From Alteromonas pelagimontana (GTDB lineage Bacteria; Pseudomonadota; Gammaproteobacteria; Enterobacterales; Alteromonadaceae), in assembly GCF_002499975.2 (NCBI RefSeq), contig NZ_CP052766.1, positions 2,790,001 through 2,854,000 of the forward strand: a stretch of DNA of 64,000 bases, read 5' to 3'. Numbering within the stretch: the first letter of the stretch is position 1; the number at the start of each line of letters is the position of its first letter. Positions 37,032 through 46,263 of the stretch are shown here, piece after piece. The translations under genes and the position numbers were made by a program. The notes below the pieces were generated by a model, which was not told the DNA's origin, did no database searches, and saw only the letters and a list, made by a program, of their open reading frames with translations.

Positions 37032-37319
37032 AGATATTCCCATCAGATTCAAGTTGTTGCCGCTGGTGCATGTTTTCCAGCACACACTGGCTAATGCTGC
37101 AGTGTAACGAAATCTGAAGCCAAAGTAACATTTTTACCTGAGTCATCGGATATTGTCATGTTCTGTAGAGCCGAGTGCGAAGTCACTTTGTAATAATATT
37201 CTCATTAAGATACAAGTGAACCTGGAGAGGGTTTTGTGCATAATAGAGCGATTGATGACAAACGGTTTCAGGTATCACAAGTGGGTGAAAGGGAAACTCA
37301 TATATGAAGGCGCTAAAGA

Positions 37320-38225
37320 ATGCTTAAATGGTGGGGGAGAAATTCCACTAATTGTAACCCAGACTCGTATCTGCAAAAGCTTTTTATTCCAATCCGTTTT
37401 TCGGTATTGACCTCTTCAAAAAACTGGGCTATATCCCGCAAAGACAATTTTGATATTTACAAAGAAGCTTTGTTTGCGAAGGAACGAATGGAAGCGAAAT
37501 TGCTTTTATTTCGAGAGCTGGTTGTTCCCAATTTGAGAAGAATAAATGCGCTCGCAGAAGATGTTGATTTACAGGTTATAGTTTTGTCTTCTACGCACTT
37601 ACCAGATTCCTACAAAGCGCAGTTGAATGAAATTGTGAATGGTTGTTCTTTTATTTCTATAAGTTACATTGATGAGAGCGCAGCCATAACACCATCTATA
37701 GACAGCTTAATCAGAAGCCACTTAGATAAAGCTTCGTCGAATGTTGCTTTTGCCACCACCAGATTAGATGACGATGATTTATTAGCAGAGCAATTTATTC
37801 CAAAGATAAAGAAATACATCCATCCGGGATTTTGTGATCATATCATTAGTTTTTCCCGTGGCTACGAATCTTATCTTGATATTGAAACACTGCAGCTGTC
37901 GCCGAACATCAAAATTAGTTCACCTAAGATAGCGCTAGGACTAAGCCACATCAATTTTTATAATAAAGCGGATAATAAATTAATGGGGAAGATCGGAAAC
38001 GTGTATGGCGCAGGAGATCATACCCTTGTTCACGAAAACTTTACGTTAATAATAGATCACTCAAGGGCTATGTTTTTACGAATGAGCTATAACGAACAGG
38101 ATACAGGCGCTAAAGGCATATTTGCCAGAATCAAGCGAAGGGATTGTGCCATTGTGGAAGCAGATGAAATATTCAACCGGTTTCCAGAACTCCACAACCT
38201 TGTAAAGCCGCATAATTCTCAATAA
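37320..38225 (+). CDS. putative rhamnosyltransferase-family protein
   Basis: The 301 residues fit the 'putative rhamnosyl transferase' family (PF11316 type): 'IPIRFSVLTSSKNWAISR' near the N-terminus, 'MEAKLLLFRELVVPNLRRI', the acidic cluster in 'ATTRLDDDDLLAEQFIPKI' (about 144) and 'DHIISFSRGYES'. The donor and acceptor are unknown. ATG 37320 follows GAAGG at good spacing; a longer overlapping frame to the left is not part of it. It is the first plus-strand gene after the asparagine synthase-like gene, with 91 bp to the next gene. Confidence 0.7.
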   Translation: MLKWWGRNSTNCNPDSYLQKLFIPIRFSVLTSSKNWAISRKDNFDIYKEALFAKERMEAKLLLFRELVVPNLRRINALAEDVDLQVIVLSSTHLPDSYKAQLNEIVNGCSFISISYIDESAAITPSIDSLIRSHLDKASSNVAFATTRLDDDDLLAEQFIPKIKKYIHPGFCDHIISFSRGYESYLDIETLQLSPNIKISSPKIALGLSHINFYNKADNKLMGKIGNVYGAGDHTLVHENFTLIIDHSRAMFLRMSYNEQDTGAKGIFARIKRRDCAIVEADEIFNRFPELHNLVKPHNSQ

Positions 38226-38316
38226 GATTTATATCAAATAAAGTTGACCATCAGTCGCGTTTTAGGTTTTGTGTTGGTATTATCCCGCACCGATAATCGC
38301 GAGTGTTAGGTGTAAA

Positions 38317-40317
38317 ATGCTACTAAAAAAACTGGGAACGGCGCTTCAACTGAAACGCTTACGTTTGCGTAGAAAACATGCGCGAGATATTCAAATTATT
38401 ACTGCCAGTGAATTGTTTGACCAAAGATTCTATATCAGCATGTATATGGATGTTCGCGCAGATGCTTTTTGGTCAAAAAACCCTGTGTTGCACTACCTTA
38501 CCTTTGGCACTCAAGAAAATCGCAAGCCCTCCAAAGACTTCGATACTCAGTGGTACATTGAAAACAATGAAGACGTAGCGGAATCTGGAATGAACCCGCT
38601 ACTTCATTACGCGTTACATGGCCGCCAGGAAGGGCGGAGACCGAACGGAAACCGTTATGATCATGCAACGCGTGACCGCAGAGAACTTCTGCGTCACACG
38701 GTAGTGAATCACTTGTGGGGAGGGTATTCAAAACCTGCTTTGGCAGATCTTGCAGCTATCTACGGGAACAAAGATGAACCCAGTGATGTAAGATTTTTTG
38801 CCGCGTGGCATGCTGGCCGCTGGTATTTTTATGTCGGCAATTATAAAAAGACGCTTGAGCTTGCTGAATTGATTGTGAACTTAGACCCACACTATCGCGA
38901 CGATAAAGCCACAGCAATGATGTTTGCCCATTCATGGTTAGCGCTCGGTGAGACAAGCAAAGCAAAAGAAGTGGCTGAAAATTTTCTACTGAGAGTTCCT
39001 GGCGATACGGATATGCTGCTTACCCTGGCCAACACAGTTGGTAACGATGAGGATAAGTTAGCCATCACCAATCGCGTATATGCGCCTCGGGACTTAGCCA
39101 TAGTAGAAAAACGTGATAAAACCCTGCCGTTGTCATTCGATAACATCACTGCTGCCGCTGCGCCGATCAATGGTGATGAGAGAGTTTCTGTCATTATGCC
39201 TATCTTCAATGCAGAAGACAAAATTGAGGCTGCCATTAGAAGCTTACTGGAGCAATCCTATAAGAATCTTGAAATTATCGTTGTGGACGATAGAAGTACC
39301 GATAACACATTTACCGTTGTTAAAAAAATAGCAGAGGCGCAACCAAGAGTTAAAGCCTTCCAACAAGAAAAAAATGGTGGCGCGTACTTGGCCCGCAACC
39401 GTGGGTTGAAAGAAGCCTCGGGCGATTATATTACTACTCATGATGCTGACGACTGGTCGCATCCGGATAAAATTGCAACCCAGGTTGAACTGTTACAGCG
39501 TAAAGAAACGGTAATGGGAGTCTGTTTGCACTGGACTCGCGCTCTAGATAATCTCACATTTACACATAACTGGAATTTGAACGCCAGACTTGTTCATTGG
39601 AATCACTCGTCATTTTTATTTCGTAAACGCGTTATAGATGATTTGGGACCGTGGGATTCAGTCATAGTGGGGGGCGATACCGAGTTTATTTGGCGGGTTC
39701 AGGCGCACTATGGCAACGGTTCGGTGGTAAAGTATAAACCCAATATTCCTTTCTCATTTGCTTTGGATGATGAAGGCTCGCTTACCCGCACAAAAGCCAC
39801 TCATGTTAAAACCATTCATAATGGGCTTCGACATATTTACAGAAGCGCTGCTCAATGGTGGCATACTCACGCATCCGATTTGTCGGTATCAGTCAATCAA
39901 CGACGTTTCCCTGCACCCAAAGCAATGCTTAAACGTGGCGATGTCAATTTAAGGTGCGACAAACTCATTATCGCAGAGTTTGGTGTATCCCAGGATTCAG
40001 AAAATGCGATTTTAGCCGCGCGACAAGCGCTAGATGAGGGGCTACGTGTGGGCCTGTTACATTGGCCCGCTTACGGCTCTGAAAAAGAAGAGCTGGCAGC
40101 AGATTTTTTCCAGTTACTGTTAAACGACAACTGCGATGTGGTTGTTTTCGGTATGCAGGTTGAATGTGAAGAAGCAGTAGTGCAGTCCCGAGATTTAATG
40201 GCACCGATGCTTGAAATGCGCCCGGTCATTATCGCTAAGTTAGTGCGGATGTTAGAAGGGGAACCTTTGATTGAGTCTGAGCAGGAAAACCTACGAATAA
40301 CGCTGAAAACCCTGTGA
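38317..40317 (+). CDS. GT2-type glycosyltransferase with two N-terminal FDxxFY modules
   Basis: 666 residues from ATG 38317. A basic N-terminus is followed by two modules: residues 34-73 ('FDQRFYISMYMDV...HYLTFGTQENRKPS') and 75-110 ('FDTQWYIENNEDVAESGMNPLLHYALHGRQEGRRP', in parts). Then comes a helical TPR-like region (about 125-260) and a GT-A catalytic domain: 'VSVIMPIFNAEDKIEAAIRSLLEQS' (in parts), 'IIVVDDRSTDNT', 'NGGAYLARNRGLKEASGDYI' and the metal site 'THDADDWSHPDK'. About 90 C-terminal residues are unassigned. It is closely related to the next gene, apparently by duplication. No membrane segment is seen, so it acts in the cytoplasm. Confidence 0.82.
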   Translation: MLLKKLGTALQLKRLRLRRKHARDIQIITASELFDQRFYISMYMDVRADAFWSKNPVLHYLTFGTQENRKPSKDFDTQWYIENNEDVAESGMNPLLHYALHGRQEGRRPNGNRYDHATRDRRELLRHTVVNHLWGGYSKPALADLAAIYGNKDEPSDVRFFAAWHAGRWYFYVGNYKKTLELAELIVNLDPHYRDDKATAMMFAHSWLALGETSKAKEVAENFLLRVPGDTDMLLTLANTVGNDEDKLAITNRVYAPRDLAIVEKRDKTLPLSFDNITAAAAPINGDERVSVIMPIFNAEDKIEAAIRSLLEQSYKNLEIIVVDDRSTDNTFTVVKKIAEAQPRVKAFQQEKNGGAYLARNRGLKEASGDYITTHDADDWSHPDKIATQVELLQRKETVMGVCLHWTRALDNLTFTHNWNLNARLVHWNHSSFLFRKRVIDDLGPWDSVIVGGDTEFIWRVQAHYGNGSVVKYKPNIPFSFALDDEGSLTRTKATHVKTIHNGLRHIYRSAAQWWHTHASDLSVSVNQRRFPAPKAMLKRGDVNLRCDKLIIAEFGVSQDSENAILAARQALDEGLRVGLLHWPAYGSEKEELAADFFQLLLNDNCDVVVFGMQVECEEAVVQSRDLMAPMLEMRPVIIAKLVRMLEGEPLIESEQENLRITLKTL

Positions 40318-40342
40318 TGAGTAAACGAAGTATAAAAATTCG

Positions 40343-43300
40343 ATGAAAGAGACCTTGCGAGATTGGCTTAAGGTACTGACGAAGTTTGCTCAGGCCTTTA
40401 CTACACCGAATAAAAGCGAAGTACGGTTAGTTTATCAATCGGAAATGTTTTCTCCAGAAACGGAGGTGTCGCCTGCCTCTGCTTCAAGCTGGAAAGTTTT
40501 CAGCTACTGGAAGATATCAAAGTATCTGTTTTTGCGTGAGAACTATTTAGTTTCACCCGGTCCAGACTTCGATGCTGCCTGGTATAAAAGCTACTATCAG
40601 GATGTAGCCAATTCAAATGTTCATCCGTTTCTACATTATCTAAAGAGTGGCCGGCTTGAAGGAAGGCTTCCAGCGCCTAATAGAGCCGCACGGTTAGACG
40701 AAATTTTGTGGATGGGGGCGGATAATCTTGCATTGCGCAAACTAACACTGCTTCTTAGCGAGCCGGAAACCAGCTTACGGGAAAGGCATCTTGCGTTGTG
40801 GTACCTCGCCCGCTGGTATAACTACGTAGGCGACGTTGAAGAAGCGTATCAGTTTGCGTCTGCTCTTGTTAAAGAAAAAGAAAAGTGGGAGCGTGCGTAC
40901 TATCCGCGCTTTTTACTTCTTATTATCGACTGTGCCATAAAGGCTTCAAAAATTGCCGAAGCTGAGGCAGTGTTAGCCATAATTTCAGAACTCACTCCAT
41001 CGCTACCCGAAAAAAATTGCGCTAAAGTAAATTTGTTGCAGGTGCAAGGCAAATTAACTTCTCAGCAGTGGCTTGATGAATTTAATGCAGTACTCGCTTT
41101 ACAGCAACTTGATCCAGTTACAATGACAGATACAGTGTTGAGCATGGCATCATTACAATGCCAATCAACTGTTTTGGCTGGGGAAACGGCGTTAGTCTCA
41201 GTAATCGTACCCATGTACAACGCTAGCGAGACAATCGGATATGTACTTAACTGCCTGAACCAGCAAACCTGGCCCAATCTGGAAATTATCATTAGTGATG
41301 ACAGAAGCACTGATAATTCCACTCACTTGGTACAGCAGTGGATAGAGCAGCATAGCGGTAGGAAAGGGAGAAAGTGGATACTGCTGAAGGCTGATCAAAA
41401 CGGCGGAGCTTACGCTGCGAGAAATAAAGGAATGGCGGCGGCTAAGGGTGAATTTCTTACGGTTAATGATGCTGATGACTGGGCGCATTCGCAGAAAATC
41501 GAGAAGCAAGTACACGCAATAGTAAAAGAGAGCGCCGCAGGCAGTGTCAGTTCAATGATAAGAACATTGCCAGATCTGTCTTTTTACTGTTGGCGAATAG
41601 AAGAAAGGTGGATTTTTCGCAATGTAAGTTCATTGATGCTCCACCGGCCTGCCTTTGAGAAGCTTGGCTTTTGGGATGAAATAAAGGCTGGAGCCGATAC
41701 AGAGTATTTTTATCGTGTATTAAAAGTTTTTGGAAAGCAATCTATTGCTCATGCACTGCCAGACGTTCCATTATCGCTGCAGCTGGTAAGGGAAGGCTCG
41801 CTAACTCAGTCCACACATACTCATATGCTTACACAATTTGAAGGGCCACGAAAGTGGTATCTTGATGCGGCGTTTGCATGGCATGAACAATTCTCTCCTG
41901 ATTTATTTATACCTGCGGCCATGAAAAAGCGCCCGTTCTTCTGCCCAGCAACGCTGTTGTCTCATGAGCAAGAGCAGGAGGTGGTCGACGTAAAAAGTGC
42001 GTTTCTGGCAAGTGGCTTCTGGGATGCTGCCTGGTACGTACAGCGGTATGCTGAACTACACGCCGGCGGCATCGATCCTCTTGAACATTACTTAGTAAAA
42101 GGGTTTGATGAGGGCAAAGATCCAGGCCCTGAATTCAGCCTGACTGGATACCGCCTGTCAGGTAAAAAGGGCGACGACATTTCCATATTTTCGCAATTAC
42201 AAGGTACTTCAGCACCAATTCATCCTGTAATCCCAGGGCAGCGAGCAGTTGAACGCGCAGCGAATATATTGCTTGTGGCTCACCAGGCTGCACATACTGT
42301 GTACGGCGCGGAACGCAGTTTTATCGATCTTGCTACGATGCTTAACCTTGCTGGTTACAATGTTTATGCACTGATGCCAGAGGCGTACAATCAGGATTAT
42401 GTCAACGATCTTGCAGTGCAGTGTGTAGAAGTAAAATTTATCCCTTACGGGTGGTGGTTCGAGAGTAAATCTCCGTGCAGAATCACTGTAGATGCAATTA
42501 AAGCTTATGCGAAGTATCGAGATATAGCTGCGTTTCACATTAACACGCTAGTTGTTGATGAGCCCGTCATTGCGGCACAAGAAGCTGGGCTCCCATTTAT
42601 TGTGCATGTTCGGGAGGACCTGCCTACCGATCCTGCGCTACAAAATGCCTTACTTTCCACTCCTGCGGCTGTGCATACAAGAATTGCAAATAGCGGTGGT
42701 AAAATTATCTGCAATTCCCATTATCTTAAACAGAGTTTCAACAGCGCTTTGCCCCACGATTGCACGGCGGACATTACGGTGATTTACAACGCTATTGATG
42801 TAGAAAAACTAAAGCAGATCCCTTTAAACCAGCATCAACAGCTCGAAGTGGGCATTATCAGTAGCAATGTGGGGAAAAAAGGAATTTACGATTTCTTTGA
42901 AGTGGCAAAGCGTTCATTAGAATCAAAAAATATTCGTTTTAACGTTTACGGCCCGCTTACCAGTGAACTTTCCACCTGTCTCTCAACGTTTAAACTAACG
43001 AATTTGGCATACCAGGGTTATGTTGCCGATCCTTGTGATGCACTTCAGCACTTAGATGTGGTACTAAGTCTTTCGCATTTCAACGAATCATTTGGCAGAA
43101 CAGTTGCCGAAGCACAGGCTGCTGGCCGTGTTGCAATCGGGTACAATCGCGGCGCTTTAAACGAACTCATTGAGTCAGGAAAAAATGGCTATTTAGTTCC
43201 TTTTCAGGATTATCAATCCATCGTTGAGAGTCTTAAACAGTTGGCACTGAATCCTTCCATCGTGGCTACAGTAAGTGAGGCTGCAAGAAGGTCTGCTGAA

Positions 43301-43369
43301 CAGAAGTTTTCTTATCTGAGTGGCAGTGAGAATATTAGGTGCCTGTATCAAGCTGTGCTTCAGCATTAG
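40343..43369 (+). CDS. fused GT2 and GT4 glycosyltransferase with FDxxFY modules
   Basis: 1008 residues. Order: module 1 (76-112, 'FDAAWYKSYYQDVANSNVHPFLHYLKSGRLEGRLP', in parts), a TPR-like helical region, a GT-A domain from about 283 ('VSVIVPMYNASETIGYVLNCL', 'ISDDRSTDNS', 'NGGAYAARNKG', 'VNDADDWAH'), module 2 (559-595, 'FWDAAWYVQRYAELHAGGIDPLEHYLVKG', in parts) and a GT-B domain from about 634 ('NILLVAHQAAHTVYGAERSFIDLA' to 'NESFGRTVAEAQAAGRVAIGYNRGALNELI', in parts). The last has the GT4 E-x7-E type pattern. It likely performs two transfers. It starts 25 bp after its paralogue and is probably co-transcribed. Confidence 0.85.
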   Translation: MKETLRDWLKVLTKFAQAFTTPNKSEVRLVYQSEMFSPETEVSPASASSWKVFSYWKISKYLFLRENYLVSPGPDFDAAWYKSYYQDVANSNVHPFLHYLKSGRLEGRLPAPNRAARLDEILWMGADNLALRKLTLLLSEPETSLRERHLALWYLARWYNYVGDVEEAYQFASALVKEKEKWERAYYPRFLLLIIDCAIKASKIAEAEAVLAIISELTPSLPEKNCAKVNLLQVQGKLTSQQWLDEFNAVLALQQLDPVTMTDTVLSMASLQCQSTVLAGETALVSVIVPMYNASETIGYVLNCLNQQTWPNLEIIISDDRSTDNSTHLVQQWIEQHSGRKGRKWILLKADQNGGAYAARNKGMAAAKGEFLTVNDADDWAHSQKIEKQVHAIVKESAAGSVSSMIRTLPDLSFYCWRIEERWIFRNVSSLMLHRPAFEKLGFWDEIKAGADTEYFYRVLKVFGKQSIAHALPDVPLSLQLVREGSLTQSTHTHMLTQFEGPRKWYLDAAFAWHEQFSPDLFIPAAMKKRPFFCPATLLSHEQEQEVVDVKSAFLASGFWDAAWYVQRYAELHAGGIDPLEHYLVKGFDEGKDPGPEFSLTGYRLSGKKGDDISIFSQLQGTSAPIHPVIPGQRAVERAANILLVAHQAAHTVYGAERSFIDLATMLNLAGYNVYALMPEAYNQDYVNDLAVQCVEVKFIPYGWWFESKSPCRITVDAIKAYAKYRDIAAFHINTLVVDEPVIAAQEAGLPFIVHVREDLPTDPALQNALLSTPAAVHTRIANSGGKIICNSHYLKQSFNSALPHDCTADITVIYNAIDVEKLKQIPLNQHQQLEVGIISSNVGKKGIYDFFEVAKRSLESKNIRFNVYGPLTSELSTCLSTFKLTNLAYQGYVADPCDALQHLDVVLSLSHFNESFGRTVAEAQAAGRVAIGYNRGALNELIESGKNGYLVPFQDYQSIVESLKQLALNPSIVATVSEAARRSAEQKFSYLSGSENIRCLYQAVLQH

Positions 43370-43405
43370 CTGAAAAATCAATTTCTGAGATTAGATGTTA
43401 ATTAC

Positions 43406-44479
43406 ATGAAAATTATTTTCCACTTTGGTCCTCCAAAGACCGGTACCTCTGCTATACAAAAGTGGTGCTCATTAAATCACGAATGGTTAAAAAACCAAGG
43501 GGTCTATTATCCTCAGCACGCAGTTGATGTAAATGGCGTTAGCTCTGGGAACTTACGAAAAGTTTTTGAAGGAGAAAAAGGAAGCTTCCATTTTTCAAAA
43601 GCGCTGTACGAATCAGAAGTCGCGCGAGCGCGCAAAGCAGACTGCCATACATTGTTATTTTCTTCAGAATTTTTTTTTAAAAATATTGAAATGATTGCAG
43701 ATACGGTTCCTGAAGCTACGTTCATCGGTTATATCCGATTCGGACTAGAGATCCTTCAGTCTTCTTACAATCAAGCAGTGAAGCGTCATGGTAAGACAAC
43801 CAAATTCTCACCAAACTCGGGTAGCAATTCTACGCTTAATACTCTTAGCATAAAAATTCAAGCTGTCGGTGAAAGTCGTTTCATTTTGCGACCCTATTCC
43901 ACGGCCATATTTAAAAACAACAGTTTGATAGCTGATTTTCTTGAAGCGTTACATATTGACAATGCCCACGTTAATACAACTGTTGGGAATGTAAATTCCT
44001 CTTATTCTCTCGAAAGTATTGAAGTTAAACGCTGGTTTAACCAATTGGAATCAGAAGCATTACAAGTTCAGCTTGATCTTGCTTTACAAAGCTACGGGAA
44101 ACGGGAAAAAATTTCATTATTTTCGGACGACAAGTTTGAAGCGTTTAAATCGATGTACCTTAACCAGCTAAAGCGCTTTCTTAATGCACATACAGTAGCG
44201 AAGAGTGAGGAATTTTACGCTGAGTGTAGAACGTTGCAAAACTTACCTAGCCGTGAACAAGAGTTGTCACTTTCACAGTTTGAAAAGATATTGCGTACAC
44301 TTGTCCGACAAAAGAAAATTTCTTTGTTAACGCTATACAAGACGTATCAGATTGCATTAGAAAGAAAGGAACAACTGGAGCAACCAGAACGCGTAGCAGT
44401 TTTAAAGAAAATACTGCCAATATGGGTAGTGATAGTTGAAAAATTGCGACGTAGGTGCTTTTCATCAAATGAAGTTTAA
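43406..44479 (+). CDS. sulfotransferase-like protein
   Basis: 357 residues. The start 'MKIIFHFGPPKTGTSAIQKW' matches the 5'-phosphosulfate-binding loop (PKxGT) of PAPS-dependent sulfotransferases, and 'LLFSSEFFF' followed by 'YIRFGLEILQSSYNQAVKRHG' (in parts) corresponds to the 3'-phosphate region (Arg and Ser of 'R...S'). The rest is diverged. Proteins of this kind occur in capsule and exopolysaccharide loci and sulfate sugars; marine polysaccharides are often sulfated. No PAPS-synthesis gene is in view. It lies 36 bp after the fused glycosyltransferase. Confidence 0.7.
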   Translation: MKIIFHFGPPKTGTSAIQKWCSLNHEWLKNQGVYYPQHAVDVNGVSSGNLRKVFEGEKGSFHFSKALYESEVARARKADCHTLLFSSEFFFKNIEMIADTVPEATFIGYIRFGLEILQSSYNQAVKRHGKTTKFSPNSGSNSTLNTLSIKIQAVGESRFILRPYSTAIFKNNSLIADFLEALHIDNAHVNTTVGNVNSSYSLESIEVKRWFNQLESEALQVQLDLALQSYGKREKISLFSDDKFEAFKSMYLNQLKRFLNAHTVAKSEEFYAECRTLQNLPSREQELSLSQFEKILRTLVRQKKISLLTLYKTYQIALERKEQLEQPERVAVLKKILPIWVVIVEKLRRRCFSSNEV

Positions 44480-44494
44480 GATTGTTATGCCGCT

Positions 44495-46201
44495 ATGAAA
44501 AACTTCCCAGTAAGGGTTCTAAAAGCATCTTTTAGCCTTCTACCAGAAAGGCTGAAGAATCAACTAAGAAAACAGTATGGCCTTAAAGCATGGTACGGGG
44601 AACGTCTCCGTCGTTCCAGTTTGGCCTATGAAGTCCCGAGCTTACGAAAAATCCGAAAGCTTCTTACAGATAATCTCCTAAACCAAAAGGAATTTCTTTG
44701 TCGAAAAGAAGCAGTACTTGATCAATATAGTGCAAAAATTAATGTGTTAATTGTTGGAGACGGAAATGTTGCTGCCACTTTAAAGTCGCTACAGTGTATA
44801 GACCCAGTTATTAATACCGTGTGGGTCGATAAACATTGTGTGCCAGGCGATTGCGATTCACGAGACGATTTTGTGGTGCGGGCGTACTACGAAGATGACG
44901 CTAGGTTCACCACAAAGACTTTGGTTATTGAGGCGGGCATTCAATTGCACCAGCAGTTAGCATTGCCGATCTTAATGCTCCCAGCTCGTGGTGATCTCTG
45001 TTACTTCGACAGTATTAGTGTGAATGATAAGGAGAGGCTAAGCGAATACCGCTTTTTACCTGATTGGAATCCTGATTTGCAAATTTCGTCTGCTTATATA
45101 AATGAGGCTGTTTTGCTAAACACGCCCATGAGCTTACAGTTCATAGATAGGTTTGTTACCCATGGCATTGCAGCAACGATGGCTTATATTTATCTTCATT
45201 CCACTCAATTAAACATAACGCATCAGCCATTCGTTCTTTCAGTTAGAAAATCCTTAGCACTAAGTGATATGAATCGCTTATCCCAAGAGTTATCCGGGAA
45301 CACTACGATAGTGAATGTCACACCAGGTTTGTTGAAAGTTCAGTGGCCAATTAAAAATCAACCTCTGGTGTCTTTAATTATTCCTACCTTCAATGGCAAA
45401 GATTTGGTAAAGATGTGTATAGAGTCTATTTTGCAAAAGACGACCTACCTAAACTACGAAATCTTGTTGATTGATAATAATTCCGATGATCCCGAAGCCT
45501 TGGCGTATTTTAGCGAGCTAGAGCTTCACCCAAAGATACGACTGCTTCGCTATCCTCACCCATTCAACTATTCAGCAATTAACAACTTTGCCGTTAAACA
45601 TGCACAAGGCGAAGTAATAGGCCTGATCAACAACGATATTGAAGTAATTACGCCTGAGTGGCTTGAGTATATGGTAGGGCACGCTATACGCGAAGATATC
45701 GGTTGTGTAGGTGCCAAGCTTTTATACCCGGATGACCGCATTCAACACGCTGGCGTTGTTCTTGGATACGGCGGCGGAGCAGGGCACGCACATAAGTACT
45801 TTCCTCGTTACCACCCCGGGTACATGAACCGTCTTATTGCAACACAAAATTATAGTGCAGTAACTGCAGCTTGTTTATTGGTAAAGAAATCAATATATGA
45901 AGGCGTTGGCGGCCTTGACGAAGAAAATCTGGAAGTCGCGTTTAATGACGTGGATTTTTGTCTGAGGGTGTTGGAAACGGGAGTGAGGAACTTATATTGC
46001 GCCGAAGCTGAATTGTACCACCACGAATCGGTTAGCCGCGGATTAGATATAACAGTGGAGAAAGCTGCGCGTTTCAATCGGGAGCTTACCTACCTGCAGA
46101 GCAAGTGGAAAAAGTATATTGACCACGATCCTGCTTATAATCCTAACCTGACGCTAAAGCGAGAAAATTTCGCTATTAAAGGACCCAGAGAATATAGATA
46201 A
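44495..46201 (+). CDS. GT2-family glycosyltransferase (rhamnosyltransferase-like)
   Basis: 568 residues. The catalytic domain starts near 285: 'PLVSLIIPTFNGKDLVKMCI', 'YEILLIDNNSDDPEAL', 'NYSAINNFAVKHAQGEVIGLINNDIEVITPEWLEYM' (in parts, with the NND metal site), 'GAKLLYPDDRIQHAGVVLGYGG' and 'FNDVDFCLRV', then 'YHHESVSRG'. This is the large GT2 group with long N-termini found in O-antigen loci. The N-terminal 280 residues have no clear domain and lack the repeat module of its neighbours. Last plus-strand gene before the rRNA operon; starts 15 bp after the sulfotransferase-like gene. Confidence 0.82.
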   Translation: MKNFPVRVLKASFSLLPERLKNQLRKQYGLKAWYGERLRRSSLAYEVPSLRKIRKLLTDNLLNQKEFLCRKEAVLDQYSAKINVLIVGDGNVAATLKSLQCIDPVINTVWVDKHCVPGDCDSRDDFVVRAYYEDDARFTTKTLVIEAGIQLHQQLALPILMLPARGDLCYFDSISVNDKERLSEYRFLPDWNPDLQISSAYINEAVLLNTPMSLQFIDRFVTHGIAATMAYIYLHSTQLNITHQPFVLSVRKSLALSDMNRLSQELSGNTTIVNVTPGLLKVQWPIKNQPLVSLIIPTFNGKDLVKMCIESILQKTTYLNYEILLIDNNSDDPEALAYFSELELHPKIRLLRYPHPFNYSAINNFAVKHAQGEVIGLINNDIEVITPEWLEYMVGHAIREDIGCVGAKLLYPDDRIQHAGVVLGYGGGAGHAHKYFPRYHPGYMNRLIATQNYSAVTAACLLVKKSIYEGVGGLDEENLEVAFNDVDFCLRVLETGVRNLYCAEAELYHHESVSRGLDITVEKAARFNRELTYLQSKWKKYIDHDPAYNPNLTLKRENFAIKGPREYR

Positions 46202-46238
46202 GAAAAGACGTGTGAGTTGAAGTAGAGCGCGTCTTTTC
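46202..46238. terminator. hairpin between converging genes, probable terminator
   Basis: GAAAAGACG and CGTCTTTTC form a perfect 9-bp stem around 19 bases, immediately after the GT2 stop and 26 bp from the end of the opposing gene. The A/T ends could serve both strands; the T-run is short. Confidence 0.6.
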
Positions 46239-46263
46239 CATGGTATTTCATTCACTATAGTTT

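Noticed and set aside
37153..37410. An 85-codon plus-strand frame ahead of the rhamnosyltransferase-like gene
   Set aside because: It overlaps that gene's conserved N-terminus in another frame, has no known motif and shows no good ribosome-binding site.
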